Positions 51,900 through 60,499 of a stretch of 64,000 bases of DNA are shown piece by piece (position 1 is the first letter of the stretch; each line of letters starts with the position of its first letter). Under the pieces are notes generated by a model, which worked only from the letters and a program-made list of their open reading frames with translations, made no database searches and was not told where the DNA came from. Source of the DNA: an uncultured Spartobacteria bacterium. Lineage in GTDB: Bacteria > Verrucomicrobiota > Verrucomicrobiia > Chthoniobacterales > Chthoniobacteraceae. Both the position numbers and the translations under genes were made by a program. The stretch spans positions 17,905 to 81,904 of the forward strand of contig CAIYUV010000052.1 in assembly GCA_903929475.1 (NCBI GenBank). Reading direction: 5' to 3'.

Positions 51900-53681
51900 C
51901 TACACCGTCGCCAGCACGCGGGGCTCGGGGGATTTTTCGAGGGCGGTTTCGTTGGCGGCGATGCCGAGGAGGTTTTTGGCTTCGAATTCCTTGCACCAGC
52001 CTTTGATTTCCGTGTCGTTGAAAATTTTGCCGAGCACGCGGCGGAGCAATCCTTTCAAAGAAGGATTTTCTAATTCGCGAAGGCTTTGGATGGCTTGCTC
52101 TTTGTAGCGTTCGAGAAGGTCGGTGCAGCGATCCACTGCGCCGAGGTCGCGGTAGAGTTGCTCGACTTCGGCGATGCTCGCGGTGCTGGTGCGCGACCAT
52201 AGCGCGCTGGTGATTTTCCGATGTTCGCACTCGGCGCGTTCGTGTGCGGTGGCGAGGAGCAGGCTGGGGCGGAGGCCGGCGATGTCGCTGGTGTCCTCGT
52301 TCTGGCCGAGGTCGGAGAGGTCGTCACGGATTTGGTAGGCGATGCCGAGCGCTTCGCTGTAGGCGTGGAGCACGTCGGCCACTTCGTCGTGCAATTCCAC
52401 GCCCGCGAAGATCGCGCCGATGCGCAGCGCGACCTCGAAAGCGGGCGCGGTTTTCTTTTTGAAAATATCCAGCACTTGCAGGCTCGTGAGCGGCTCGGGC
52501 TTGCGCGCCCAGAGCAATTCCGCGCCCTGGCCGCGGCTGAGTTCGCGCTGTCCCACGGCGGCGACTGCGACCATCGCCGCGCGCTGCTCCGCGCTCACGG
52601 CTGTGTCGGCGAACAACCGGTAGCCTTCGCCGATGAGCAGGTCGCCGACATTCAGCGCGATGGCGACACCGTATTCGGCGTGCAGCGTCGGCTCGCCGTA
52701 GCGCGTGTCATCCTCGTCCTCGATATCGTCGTGGATCAGCGACGCCTTGTGAAAACATTCCACCGTGAGCGCGATTTTTTTTAAATCTTCCGGCATCACG
52801 GCATCCACACCCGTGAGTGCGCGCCATGTGGCGACGGCGAGGAAGGGCCGCCATCGTTTGCCCGCACGGGTGAGCCAGTCGCGGCCGATGCGTTCGGTCT
52901 CGTCCTCGGCGGCACCCATGATCGCGGTGAGTGATTCGTTTGAAAACCACGAGTCCACTTCGCTGCGGAGCGTGCCGAGATCGAGGCGGCGCGTGGAATC
53001 GTCGGCGGTGAGGTGGATGTAGTCCCACACCCAGTCGAGATCCACGGTGGTATCAATGCAGTCGTCCTGCAATAGCGGCACGGCGACGCCGGGAATGGCG
53101 GCGGCCTCCATGTAGGGGAAGCTGCGCTCCAGCACGCTGAGGCACGAAACTCCGACGATGGCCTCGATTTGCCCCGTCTGGATCAGCGACATCACGATGG
53201 CGCTGCCCTCGGCGACGAGCACCGCATAGCCGAGACGCTCGGCTTCGTTTTGGAGATCCTGAATCGAGCACTGTCCGCATTGTTTGCACAGCAGGCCGAA
53301 CTCATCGAACGGCGCGGGGCATTTGCTTTCGAGGCGCAGGCATTTCGGCATGAGCAACAGCCGGCGCTCGAACGGCACGGCGGCGAGTTGCTCGCGCCAC
53401 AGTTCGTTGTTGATCAAAACACCCACGTAGTCGCGATAGATGGCCGCGCAGCCAATGCGCTGGACGAGGCGATCCGCGTGCTCGCCGAGTTCCGCGAGCG
53501 GAACGGGCGGCGTGGGGCAAAATTCAGCGACGTAATTTCGCACCGCGTGCAAAATGGCTGTGCGCTCTTCGATGGTCTGCGGGATGTTTTTCTTCGGCTG
53601 ACGAAAACGCGGCGGAGCCACTGGCTTCGGGAGCGAAAGTGAAATGGGCGGCACTGGCTGGCGCTGCGATTCTGTGGACAT
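51900..53681 (-). CDS. DUF116 and isoprenyl diphosphate synthase fusion protein
   Basis: A 593-residue fusion. Residues about 40-215 match DUF116, a cysteine-rich domain of unknown role: MPKCLRLESKC, CKQCGQC (132-138), VGVSC (Cys180) and Cys208, suggesting a metal or Fe-S site. Residues about 255-545 are a trans-prenyl diphosphate synthase: first aspartate motif LIHDDIEDEDD (DDIED 318-322), GKRWRPFL, second motif IRDDLSDLG. The second motif has DDLSD where DDxxD is normal, so it is intact. The product chain length is not clear. A second, stand-alone prenyl synthase is encoded at 60.5 kb. The last 50 residues are a charged tail. Confidence 0.85.
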   Translation of the reverse strand: MSTESQRQPVPPISLSLPKPVAPPRFRQPKKNIPQTIEERTAILHAVRNYVAEFCPTPPVPLAELGEHADRLVQRIGCAAIYRDYVGVLINNELWREQLAAVPFERRLLLMPKCLRLESKCPAPFDEFGLLCKQCGQCSIQDLQNEAERLGYAVLVAEGSAIVMSLIQTGQIEAIVGVSCLSVLERSFPYMEAAAIPGVAVPLLQDDCIDTTVDLDWVWDYIHLTADDSTRRLDLGTLRSEVDSWFSNESLTAIMGAAEDETERIGRDWLTRAGKRWRPFLAVATWRALTGVDAVMPEDLKKIALTVECFHKASLIHDDIEDEDDTRYGEPTLHAEYGVAIALNVGDLLIGEGYRLFADTAVSAEQRAAMVAVAAVGQRELSRGQGAELLWARKPEPLTSLQVLDIFKKKTAPAFEVALRIGAIFAGVELHDEVADVLHAYSEALGIAYQIRDDLSDLGQNEDTSDIAGLRPSLLLATAHERAECEHRKITSALWSRTSTASIAEVEQLYRDLGAVDRCTDLLERYKEQAIQSLRELENPSLKGLLRRVLGKIFNDTEIKGWCKEFEAKNLLGIAANETALEKSPEPRVLATV

Positions 53682-54114
53682 TGGTGCGGACGTTAGCGGC
53701 TGCGACGGACAATCCGCAAGGGCGGAGGTTTCTTTGCGCTTGCGAATTTTGTTTTTCCTCGCGCAAAGGCGCGAAGACGCAAAGTTTTGATCTGAATACG
53801 GCCGTGCTTTGGTGCTCTAAAGCGTGCTCGGATTCCATGCAGGCAGTTCTTCTGGATCACGGGCGCGGGAGGGCTGTCGCGTTTTGCCCATGATGCGCGC
53901 GGATGGCTATTTTTCGATGTGCCGGGAGCGTGATCGCGAAGCGCTGCGGCAACTATTTTCCTCTGTAAAATAAACGTCTGACTAGTGCTGGCACAGCCGT
54001 TGCTAAGGGCGCGGCGCAACCTACACCACTGCTTGTCTATGAATGCGCCAATCCCATTGGCGATTTTTAAACAGCAGTGACGGGGCACTAACAAAACAAC
54101 CAACAACCCAAAGC
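53682..54114. other. Intergenic region upstream of amt with short repeat and promoter
   Basis: A 433-base gap between divergent genes. It contains a GCGCAAAGGCGCGAAGACGC-like stretch near 53760 of the kind found repeatedly between genes in this phylum, and the sigma54-type promoter given separately. No protein-coding frame with support was found. Confidence 0.45.
53989..54004 (+). promoter_or_regulatory. Sigma54 (RpoN) -24/-12 promoter for amt-glnK
   Basis: TGGCAC-N5-TTGCT, a perfect match to the RpoN consensus, lies about 110 bases before the amt start, giving a predicted start point near 54016. It fits nitrogen-controlled expression of amt and glnK. No enhancer site has been identified by eye. 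Confidence 0.75.
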
Positions 54115-55752
54115 ATGAAACTACTCCGTAAAATGTCGAACCTCGCACTGGCCACAGCCATGGTGTGGGGATTCGGAACCACAACCATGTCCGCACAGGA
54201 CGCCGCACCGCCAGCTGCTCCGGCAGCAGCGCCAGCGGCAGCTGAAAAGAAAGATGAGCCCAAAAAGGAAGAGGCCAAGAAAGTCCCGGCCACCATCGAG
54301 CAGCGCCTCGCGATAGTCGAAGCCTATATCGGCAACGGTGATCCGAGCGTCCCGCTGAAGACGCTGAAAACAAAGGACAAGGACGGCGTTGAGACCGCCG
54401 ACTATCCACCGGATCTCGACAAGGACAGCGCGCCGCTGGCAGCTAGTTCCGGTCCCGGTCATAACGGTTTCATGATGATCTGCGCGGCCCTCGTGCTCTT
54501 TATGACGCTTCCTGGTCTGGCGCTCTTCTATGGCGGCCTCGTCCGTCGCAAGAACGTCCTCTCCGTCTGCGCCCAGTGCCTTGGATGCGCGGGTCTCGTT
54601 ACCGTGCTGTGGTATTTCATTGGCTACAGCCTCGTATTTTCTGATGTCGGCCAGCCTGGCGGCGACTGCTCCACCTTCATCGGCGGCACTGCAGCCGCGA
54701 TGCTCAAAGGCGTGAACGCAACACCGGACGGCAACTACAGCTACTGGATCGGAAGCAACGTCTTTTCAATGTATCAGCTCATGTTCGCCATCATCACGCC
54801 GGCGCTCATCGTCGGCGCGATTGCAGAGCGCATGAAGTTCACCGCCATCATGCTCTTCATTGGGCTGTGGATGTTCGTGGTTTACTTCCCGCTCGCACAC
54901 ATGGTTTGGGGCATTGACGGCATGATGAACGGCGTCTGGAACGCCAAGGCCAGCATCCACGCGATTGACTTCGCGGGCGGCACAGTCGTCCACATGTCCT
55001 CGGGCTGGAGCGCCCTGATTCTTTGCATCATCCTCGGCAAGCGCCTCGGATTTGGAAAAGACAAGATGTCCCCGCACAGCATGGTGCTGTGCATGGTTGG
55101 CACCGGAATGCTCTGGGTCGGATGGTATGGCTTTAATGCCGGCTCCGCTCTCGCCGCAGATGGTGTCGCATCCAACGCCTTCATGACCACCACGCTCGCA
55201 GCCGCGACCGCTGGTTTCACATGGGCGCTCATCGAGAAAATCCTCAAAGGACACGCTTCTGTCCTCGGTTTTTGCTCCGGCATCGTCGCGGGCTTGGTCG
55301 TCATCACACCGGCTTGCGGCTTTGTGAACGCAAACGGCGCAATGATCATCGGCGTCCTTGCGGCAGTCGTTCCCTATATCTTCGTCATGTTCCTCAAGGC
55401 GAAGTTTGGCTATGACGATGCGCTCGACACCTTCGGCGTTCACGCCATCGGCGGAACGCTCGGCGCCATCATGACCGGCGTCCTCGCCGTCCCGGCGAAA
55501 TTCGCCGACGGCAAGATCAACCCCGACGCGGTGAACTCCAACCTTGCTGCCAACATTGATGCCTACATCAACAAGGGCACACTCGTGTTCGAGCAACTCA
55601 AGGCCGTTGGCCTTACACTCGTGCTCAGCATCGTCGGCACCCTCGTCATCACATTCATCGTGAAGGCCCTCGTGGGTCTCCGTCCGACACCGGAGGAAGA
55701 AACCGCCGGTCTCGACATCACCGATCACCAAGAGGAGGGCTACATCCTCTAA
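54115..55752 (+). CDS. amt: Ammonium transporter (Amt family) with long N-terminal extension
   Basis: A 545-residue Amt/AmtB channel, about 110 residues longer than E. coli AmtB because of the N-terminus. The first 28 residues look like a signal peptide. They are followed by an Ala/Pro-rich and Lys/Glu-rich stretch, a short helix (PATIEQRLAIVEAYIGNG) and an acidic linker, and the first channel helix begins near residue 118. Family marks: GLALFYGGLVRRKN, GGTVVHMSSG with His293, FGVHAIGGTLG with His443 (the twin histidines), and eleven membrane helices. It is first in a pair with glnK, behind a sigma54 promoter. Confidence 0.95.
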   Translation: MKLLRKMSNLALATAMVWGFGTTTMSAQDAAPPAAPAAAPAAAEKKDEPKKEEAKKVPATIEQRLAIVEAYIGNGDPSVPLKTLKTKDKDGVETADYPPDLDKDSAPLAASSGPGHNGFMMICAALVLFMTLPGLALFYGGLVRRKNVLSVCAQCLGCAGLVTVLWYFIGYSLVFSDVGQPGGDCSTFIGGTAAAMLKGVNATPDGNYSYWIGSNVFSMYQLMFAIITPALIVGAIAERMKFTAIMLFIGLWMFVVYFPLAHMVWGIDGMMNGVWNAKASIHAIDFAGGTVVHMSSGWSALILCIILGKRLGFGKDKMSPHSMVLCMVGTGMLWVGWYGFNAGSALAADGVASNAFMTTTLAAATAGFTWALIEKILKGHASVLGFCSGIVAGLVVITPACGFVNANGAMIIGVLAAVVPYIFVMFLKAKFGYDDALDTFGVHAIGGTLGAIMTGVLAVPAKFADGKINPDAVNSNLAANIDAYINKGTLVFEQLKAVGLTLVLSIVGTLVITFIVKALVGLRPTPEEETAGLDITDHQEEGYIL

Positions 55753-55764
55753 GAAATCATGTAG

Positions 55765-56181
<417 letters not shown>

Positions 56182-56212
56182 TCAGCAGGGCAACTTGCCC
56201 GCAGTGAATCCA

Positions 56213-56250
56213 GCGCCGACTCGGGGAAACCTGAGTCGGCGCGTTTCATT
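56213..56250 (+). terminator. Hairpin terminator after glnK
   Basis: A 10-bp perfect stem GCGCCGACTC/GAGTCGGCGC with a 10-base loop, followed by GTTTCATTT, 32 bases after the glnK stop. The T-run is interrupted, so termination may be partial. Confidence 0.6.
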
Positions 56251-56307
56251 TCACACCGGGCACTCGCACGGCTTGCGCCAATGGGCGTCAGCGCACAGTC
56301 TGCGCGC

Positions 56308-57006
56308 ATGATTCCCGGTCCGGATCTCATTCTCGCCTGCCCGCACTGCGGTGCGCTTTCGCGGCTCTTCACGCTCGCGAGCAGCGACGCCGAAGGCGCG
56401 ATTTCGTGGACGGACGGCTACCAGCATTTCCCGCTCGCACCGCGCCAGCCGAACATAGTGCGATGCCATGCCTGCTCGCAACTTCACTGGCTCGCGGAGT
56501 GCCGGGAGGTCGGGATGATCGATCCCGTCGGCATGACACCTGCCGAGGGTGTGCCGCGTTTTGCATCATTTGAAAAAGCGGAGCAGCCCGAGCCCGGCAC
56601 GCCGCCGCCCGATGGGTGGGTGAACGCCCCGCAGATGCAATCGCTCGACGAGTCTGGCTATTTCGCCGCGCTCAACTCCGGACTCGCGAAGACGCCGGAG
56701 CAGGAGATCGAATTGCGTGTCCACGCGTGGTGGCGCGGCAATGATCGCTTTCGCAAACACGAAGGAACGGGGCGCTATCCGACATCACCGCAAGCAGTGG
56801 AAAATCTCGAACGCATCATCGTGCTGACGGAGGGCGGCGATCACGAATTTGTTCTCTTCCGCGCCGAGGCGTTGCGCCAGCTCGGTCGCTTCGAGGCGGC
56901 GGAGGAGGCGCTCTACGGTCTGTGCAGCGACTACGCGCTCGCACGTGAAAAGGCCACCGAACTCATTCGCGCCAAATCGCGCGATCTCGAAGTGCTCTTT
57001 GCGTAG
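56308..57006 (+). CDS. Zinc-ribbon-containing hypothetical protein
   Basis: A 232-residue soluble protein not recognised by family. Near the N-terminus is a two-knuckle zinc site, CPHCG and CHACSQ about 45 residues later. The second half is helical with two tetratricopeptide-like segments (FVLFRAEALRQLGRFEAAEEALYGL) that suggest protein binding. There is no signal or membrane segment. The start is set at the Met a few residues before the zinc knuckle; another ATG at 56281 is in frame. It converges on the lipoprotein gene at 57010 with a few bases between. Confidence 0.65.
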   Translation: MIPGPDLILACPHCGALSRLFTLASSDAEGAISWTDGYQHFPLAPRQPNIVRCHACSQLHWLAECREVGMIDPVGMTPAEGVPRFASFEKAEQPEPGTPPPDGWVNAPQMQSLDESGYFAALNSGLAKTPEQEIELRVHAWWRGNDRFRKHEGTGRYPTSPQAVENLERIIVLTEGGDHEFVLFRAEALRQLGRFEAAEEALYGLCSDYALAREKATELIRAKSRDLEVLFA

Positions 57007-57009
57007 CGA

Positions 57010-57522
57010 CTACAAGTCGTGCACGAGTTCCAGCGCGAGCTTGTCGGCTGCACTCGTCAGTGCCTCTTCGTAAGTCTTCGAATCCTCGAATTCCGCCAGC
57101 GTGTGAATCTGCCCCGCAGTCGCGGACAAGTCGCGACTGCCGATGACTTTTCCATTTTTCCCGACGAGCGAAATATCCGCCGTGAGTTGCGCCGCGTAGT
57201 TGTTCGCGCTCACTTCGAGCAAGCCATGGCGTATGCTGTTGAAGACGATCTGTCCGTCGTCGTCGCCAGCTTTCGCGGGCTGAAAACGACCGCTCTCCGC
57301 AAGTTCGCGGGTGATAGAAGTGCGGAGCTGCCCTTCGAGCCAGCCGTTGCGCTCCTGTGCCATGTTGTTGAAAGAAATTGCCTTGTTCGGCGAGAGCACA
57401 ACAGTCGCCCTGCGTGGCGTGGTATTCACACCCACGACTTTCACGTTCGATGAAAAATGATCGCGCGAGCAACCGGCGAACGTGAAGGCGGCGAACAGGA
57501 AGAGCAGTGCGATCTTTTTCAT
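57010..57522 (-). CDS. Hypothetical lipoprotein
   Basis: A 170-residue probable lipoprotein: signal KKIALLFLFAAFTFAGCSRD with a lipobox Cys18. The mature domain is a strand-helix mix (VKVVGVNTTPRRATVVLSP, QLTADISLVGKNGKVIGSRD, TLAEFEDSKTYEEALTSAAD) without a recognised signature. It resembles generic outer-membrane lipoproteins of unknown function. It is divergent from sufT with a 96-base gap. Confidence 0.7.
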   Translation of the reverse strand: MKKIALLFLFAAFTFAGCSRDHFSSNVKVVGVNTTPRRATVVLSPNKAISFNNMAQERNGWLEGQLRTSITRELAESGRFQPAKAGDDDGQIVFNSIRHGLLEVSANNYAAQLTADISLVGKNGKVIGSRDLSATAGQIHTLAEFEDSKTYEEALTSAADKLALELVHDL

Positions 57523-57618
57523 GGTTACGGAAAGTCCACCCGTGGAATAAGCAGCCTCCGCACCATTGGCGAGTGCGAAAACTCTCGCCGCTCTGTGCAT
57601 TGCGGTTAGCGTGGTGCG

Positions 57619-58161
57619 ATGAATTCCGATGGCTACCAGGCGCTCACCCGCGATGTGCAGGCGATTAAAATCCCCGAGGGTCTCGTGACCACGCTGCCCT
57701 CGCAGTCGCTCGTGCAAATCATGCAGGAACTCGGCGGATCATTCACCGTCGTCGCGCCGGATCGCGGTGGAATCTTTCGCATTCAGGGCGCCGACGCTGA
57801 TGCGCTCGGCCGCGAAGTCGCAGCGCCAGCCGCTGCCGAAGGGCCGTTTGAGATCGAGAAAGTATGGGCGCAACTCCGCGAATGCTATGACCCGGAGATT
57901 CCGGTGAACATCGTGGACCTCGGCCTCATTTACGATGTCGCCGTGAGCGAAGACACAAGTGGAAAAGGCCAGCGCATTGCTGTGAAAATGACGCTCACCG
58001 CCCCCGGTTGCGGCATGGGCCCCACGCTCGCCGCTGACGCCGAGCAGCGCATCCTCTCCGTCCCCGGCGTCGCCAGCGCGAACGTCGAACTCACGTGGGA
58101 TCCGCAGTGGAACCCATCAATGATCTCTGCGGATGGAAAGATGAAGCTCGGGATCGAGTGA
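57619..58161 (+). CDS. sufT: Putative Fe-S cluster assembly protein SufT
   Basis: A 180-residue protein with the long N-terminal extension of SufT (about 1-72, VPEGL-like KIPEGLVTTLPSQSLVQ) and a DUF59/MIP18 domain (about 75-175: CYDPEIPVNIVDLGLIYDV, TAPGCGMGPTLAADAEQRI). It helps mature Fe-S proteins, often under high Fe-S demand. No other suf gene is beside it. No signal peptide. Confidence 0.88.
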   Translation: MNSDGYQALTRDVQAIKIPEGLVTTLPSQSLVQIMQELGGSFTVVAPDRGGIFRIQGADADALGREVAAPAAAEGPFEIEKVWAQLRECYDPEIPVNIVDLGLIYDVAVSEDTSGKGQRIAVKMTLTAPGCGMGPTLAADAEQRILSVPGVASANVELTWDPQWNPSMISADGKMKLGIE

Positions 58162-58189
58162 TGGCATTGGAGGCGCATTAACGCCGATT

Positions 58190-58999
58190 TCACTCCTCGC
58201 TTTCAACTCCTCCACCTCGCCGGGTCGCGAGGAGATCGCAAAGGCCGCGTTTTTTTGCGCCAGCGATGAAGTCCCAGAATGTGCGGCCCACGTTTGTCCA
58301 TTCTTCGTCTTGCGAAGCTGCGAGGGCTTGCGTGGTGTTTTTTCCGGCGCGGTAAAGGAGGTCGAAGGCGCGCTTGATTTCCGCGCGTTGCACTGTGGTG
58401 AAGCCGTTACGGCGGAGTCCGACGACATTGAGTCCGGCGACGCCGTTTTTGTCCGCAGCGAGCACGTAGGGAGGCACGTCTTTTCCAAAGCCCGAAAGCC
58501 CTTGGCAAATGGCGTAGTCGCCGACGCGGACGAATTGATGGAAAACACTGCCGCCGCCGATGAAGACGCGCTGGCCGACATGAACGTGGCCGGCGAGCAG
58601 GGCGTTGTTGGCGAGGATGACGTGGTTGCCGAGGCGGACGTTGTGCGCGAGGTGTGCGCCCGCCATGAGGAAGCAGCCGTCGCCCACGACCGTCTCGCTG
58701 CCCTCGGTGGTGCCGCGATGGATGGTGACGTATTCGCGGATGCGGTTGCCGTCGCCGATGACGACGCGGCTTTTCACCTCGGACTTGAAGGCAAAATCCT
58801 GTGGTTCGCCGCCGATGATCGCGCCGTAGCCGATGATGTTGTTTTTTCCGATGACGACATGACCGGTGATGATCGCGTGGGCGGAAATCGTGCATCCCTC
58901 ACCGATGACTGCGGCTCCCTCGATGACGGCGTAAGGCCCGACGCTCACACTCGGGTGAAGCTGGGCTTGCGGATGGATGATGGCGGTGGGATGGAGCAT
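58190..58999 (-). CDS. lpxA: Acyl-ACP--UDP-N-acetylglucosamine O-acyltransferase
   Basis: A 269-residue left-handed beta-helix enzyme starting lipid A synthesis. Hexapeptide repeats run from residue 1 to about 185 (e.g. IGEGCTISAHAIITGHVVIG). The catalytic His119 lies in GAHLAHNVRLGNHVILAN, matching His125 of E. coli LpxA, and GLSGFGKDVPPYVLA and VGLRRNGF are family marks. It shows the organism builds LPS. It stands alone, separated from radC by an inverted repeat of about 65 bases. Its C-terminal 15 residues are extra charged residues. Confidence 0.95.
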   Translation of the reverse strand: MLHPTAIIHPQAQLHPSVSVGPYAVIEGAAVIGEGCTISAHAIITGHVVIGKNNIIGYGAIIGGEPQDFAFKSEVKSRVVIGDGNRIREYVTIHRGTTEGSETVVGDGCFLMAGAHLAHNVRLGNHVILANNALLAGHVHVGQRVFIGGGSVFHQFVRVGDYAICQGLSGFGKDVPPYVLAADKNGVAGLNVVGLRRNGFTTVQRAEIKRAFDLLYRAGKNTTQALAASQDEEWTNVGRTFWDFIAGAKKRGLCDLLATRRGGGVESEE

Positions 59000-59007
59000 G
59001 GGATTGC

Positions 59008-59073
59008 GAATGACGGATGAGGAATGACGAATGACGTGCGCCTGTGCAATTCGTCATTCGTCATCCGTCATTC
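59008..59073. repeat. Large inverted repeat between radC and lpxA
   Basis: GAATGACGGATGA (59008-59020) pairs perfectly with TCATCCGTCATTC (59061-59073), and inside it CGAATGACG (59028-59036) pairs with CGTCATTCG (59052-59060). The left arm has a 7-base insertion. The whole is a 22-bp imperfect stem around a 15-base loop. It overlaps the radC stop and lies 9 bases upstream of the lpxA start. It could be a terminator, a processing site or a mobile palindromic unit. Confidence 0.7.
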
Positions 59074-59767
59074 AAAGAATGCCCGCCTCGCGGAAGCTGA
59101 AGTAGGCAGGGCGGTCGAGTGATGGCGCGCCGACGATGATGTGATCGAAAAATGTGAGTTGGAGCAAACGGGCGGCTTCGGCGATGCGGAGAGTGAGCCG
59201 GCGGTCGGCTTCGCTGGGGGAGGGATCTCCGCTGGGATGATTGTGTGCGAGGATGAATGCGTAGGCGCTGTGGAGGATGGCCGGGCGGAGAATCTCGCGC
59301 GGGTGCGCGAGGCATTCATTCAGTGAACCGAGAGAGATTTCTTCGACGCGGAGGAGGTGGAGTTTTGTATCGAGCAGAATTGCCCGGAGGGATTCCTTGC
59401 CGAGCTGGCGCATTTCAGCACCGAGTAGATCGTAGACGAGCTGCGGTTTGTCGAGCGGCGTGCGAGCGAGCGTTTCGCGCGCGAGGCGCGTGGCGAGGCC
59501 GAAGGCTGCGGCAAGTTGCACGGCCTTGGCCGGGCCGACGCCTTTGATCTCCGCAAGCTCGGTGACGCTCGCTCGCGCGAGCTGGCCGAGGCTGCCGAAT
59601 CGCATGAGAAGCTGACGTGCGACATCCACAGCATTTGCACCGGGGAGTCCCGTGCGTAGGAGAATTGCGATGAGTTCGCTGTCGCTGAGTGCGTTTGCGC
59701 CGAGGTTCGTGAGTTTTTCACGCGGGCGTTCCTGCTCGGGGAGTTCGCGGATTTTGGGGGCGCTCAT
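59072..59767 (-). CDS. radC: RadC-like JAB-domain protein
   Basis: A 231-residue RadC/DUF2466 protein. The JAMM metalloprotease-like motif is FILAHNHPSGDPSPSEAD in the C-terminal half, and the helix-hairpin-helix region ELAEIKGVGPAKAVQLAAAF is in the N-terminal half. The N-terminus IRELPEQERPREKLTNLGANALSDSELIAILLRTG is typical. The old link to DNA repair is doubtful. It is upstream of lpxA on the same strand, separated by the inverted repeat. Confidence 0.94.
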   Translation of the reverse strand: MSAPKIRELPEQERPREKLTNLGANALSDSELIAILLRTGLPGANAVDVARQLLMRFGSLGQLARASVTELAEIKGVGPAKAVQLAAAFGLATRLARETLARTPLDKPQLVYDLLGAEMRQLGKESLRAILLDTKLHLLRVEEISLGSLNECLAHPREILRPAILHSAYAFILAHNHPSGDPSPSEADRRLTLRIAEAARLLQLTFFDHIIVGAPSLDRPAYFSFREAGIL

Positions 59768-59791
59768 ACTGCAGTGAAATTATTGTCCGGT

Positions 59792-60430
59792 TTACAGGTC
59801 TTCCTTTTTTACGGTGTTCAGCGACGGCTTTGATCCCAACGGCGTATTTTTTGCCGCCGCGTCCGGATTCGGATCCTTTGTGTAGTGAATTGTGAGGATG
59901 AGCTGTTCCTCGTTCATGGCTGGCGCGCCTTTGGCATCGCTGAGCTGACACGAGATGGTGACGCTATTTTTTTCCTTCATATTGGATCCAAATTTCCAAG
60001 TGGCAACGCCGCCAAGCTGGGCCTTGGGCTCCACCTGGCCGGGATTGCGAACCTGCTTTTTTTCCATTGCGGGGGAAAGTTTTTTGTCTGTCGTTGCCGG
60101 GCCGTATTTCGCCGCGAACTGCGCGCGGAAGTCCTTGAAGAGAATGGAGGCGTTGCCTTCGTTTTTCAGGATCACGGTGGCTGATGCAAACTGACGCCCC
60201 GGGAATTCGAGGATCCATTTTGCCACCGACTGGCCTGCAAAAGTCCCTCCAGTGAGGTCGAATTTATAATCGTCCGCATCCTCGGAAAATTTCACTCCCT
60301 GTCTTGTCTGCATGACTCGCTTTGCCTCTTCGGGCGATGCACCCCAGTTGATCCCGAGAAATCCCTTGGGCCGCTCGACTGCAATGGCTGAAGAGCAGAT
60401 TGCGATTAGCAAAAGAATGGCGTGCTTCAT
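59792..60430 (-). CDS. Secreted hypothetical protein
   Basis: A 212-residue exported protein with signal KHAILLLIAICSSAIAVE. The mature part opens with PKGFLGINWGASPEEAKRVM, a motif seen in secreted proteins of unknown function that compare or bind peptidoglycan-like ligands, then strands and a basic middle (AAKYGPATTDKKLSPAMEKK). The C-terminus is polar. No known domain can be named. It stands alone between radC (24 bases) and the prenyl synthase gene. Confidence 0.65.
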   Translation of the reverse strand: MKHAILLLIAICSSAIAVERPKGFLGINWGASPEEAKRVMQTRQGVKFSEDADDYKFDLTGGTFAGQSVAKWILEFPGRQFASATVILKNEGNASILFKDFRAQFAAKYGPATTDKKLSPAMEKKQVRNPGQVEPKAQLGGVATWKFGSNMKEKNSVTISCQLSDAKGAPAMNEEQLILTIHYTKDPNPDAAAKNTPLGSKPSLNTVKKEDL

Positions 60431-60499
60431 GGCGGCAGGAATTTAAACCAAGCAAGTGCAAGGCCGCTGCGGAGTCAAACTATGTTCCGTCCTGAAGAA

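Noticed and set aside
53693..54409. Minus-strand open frame of 238 codons across the amt promoter
   Set aside because: Covers the sigma54 promoter and the amt N-terminus in antisense; its product has no recognisable domain.
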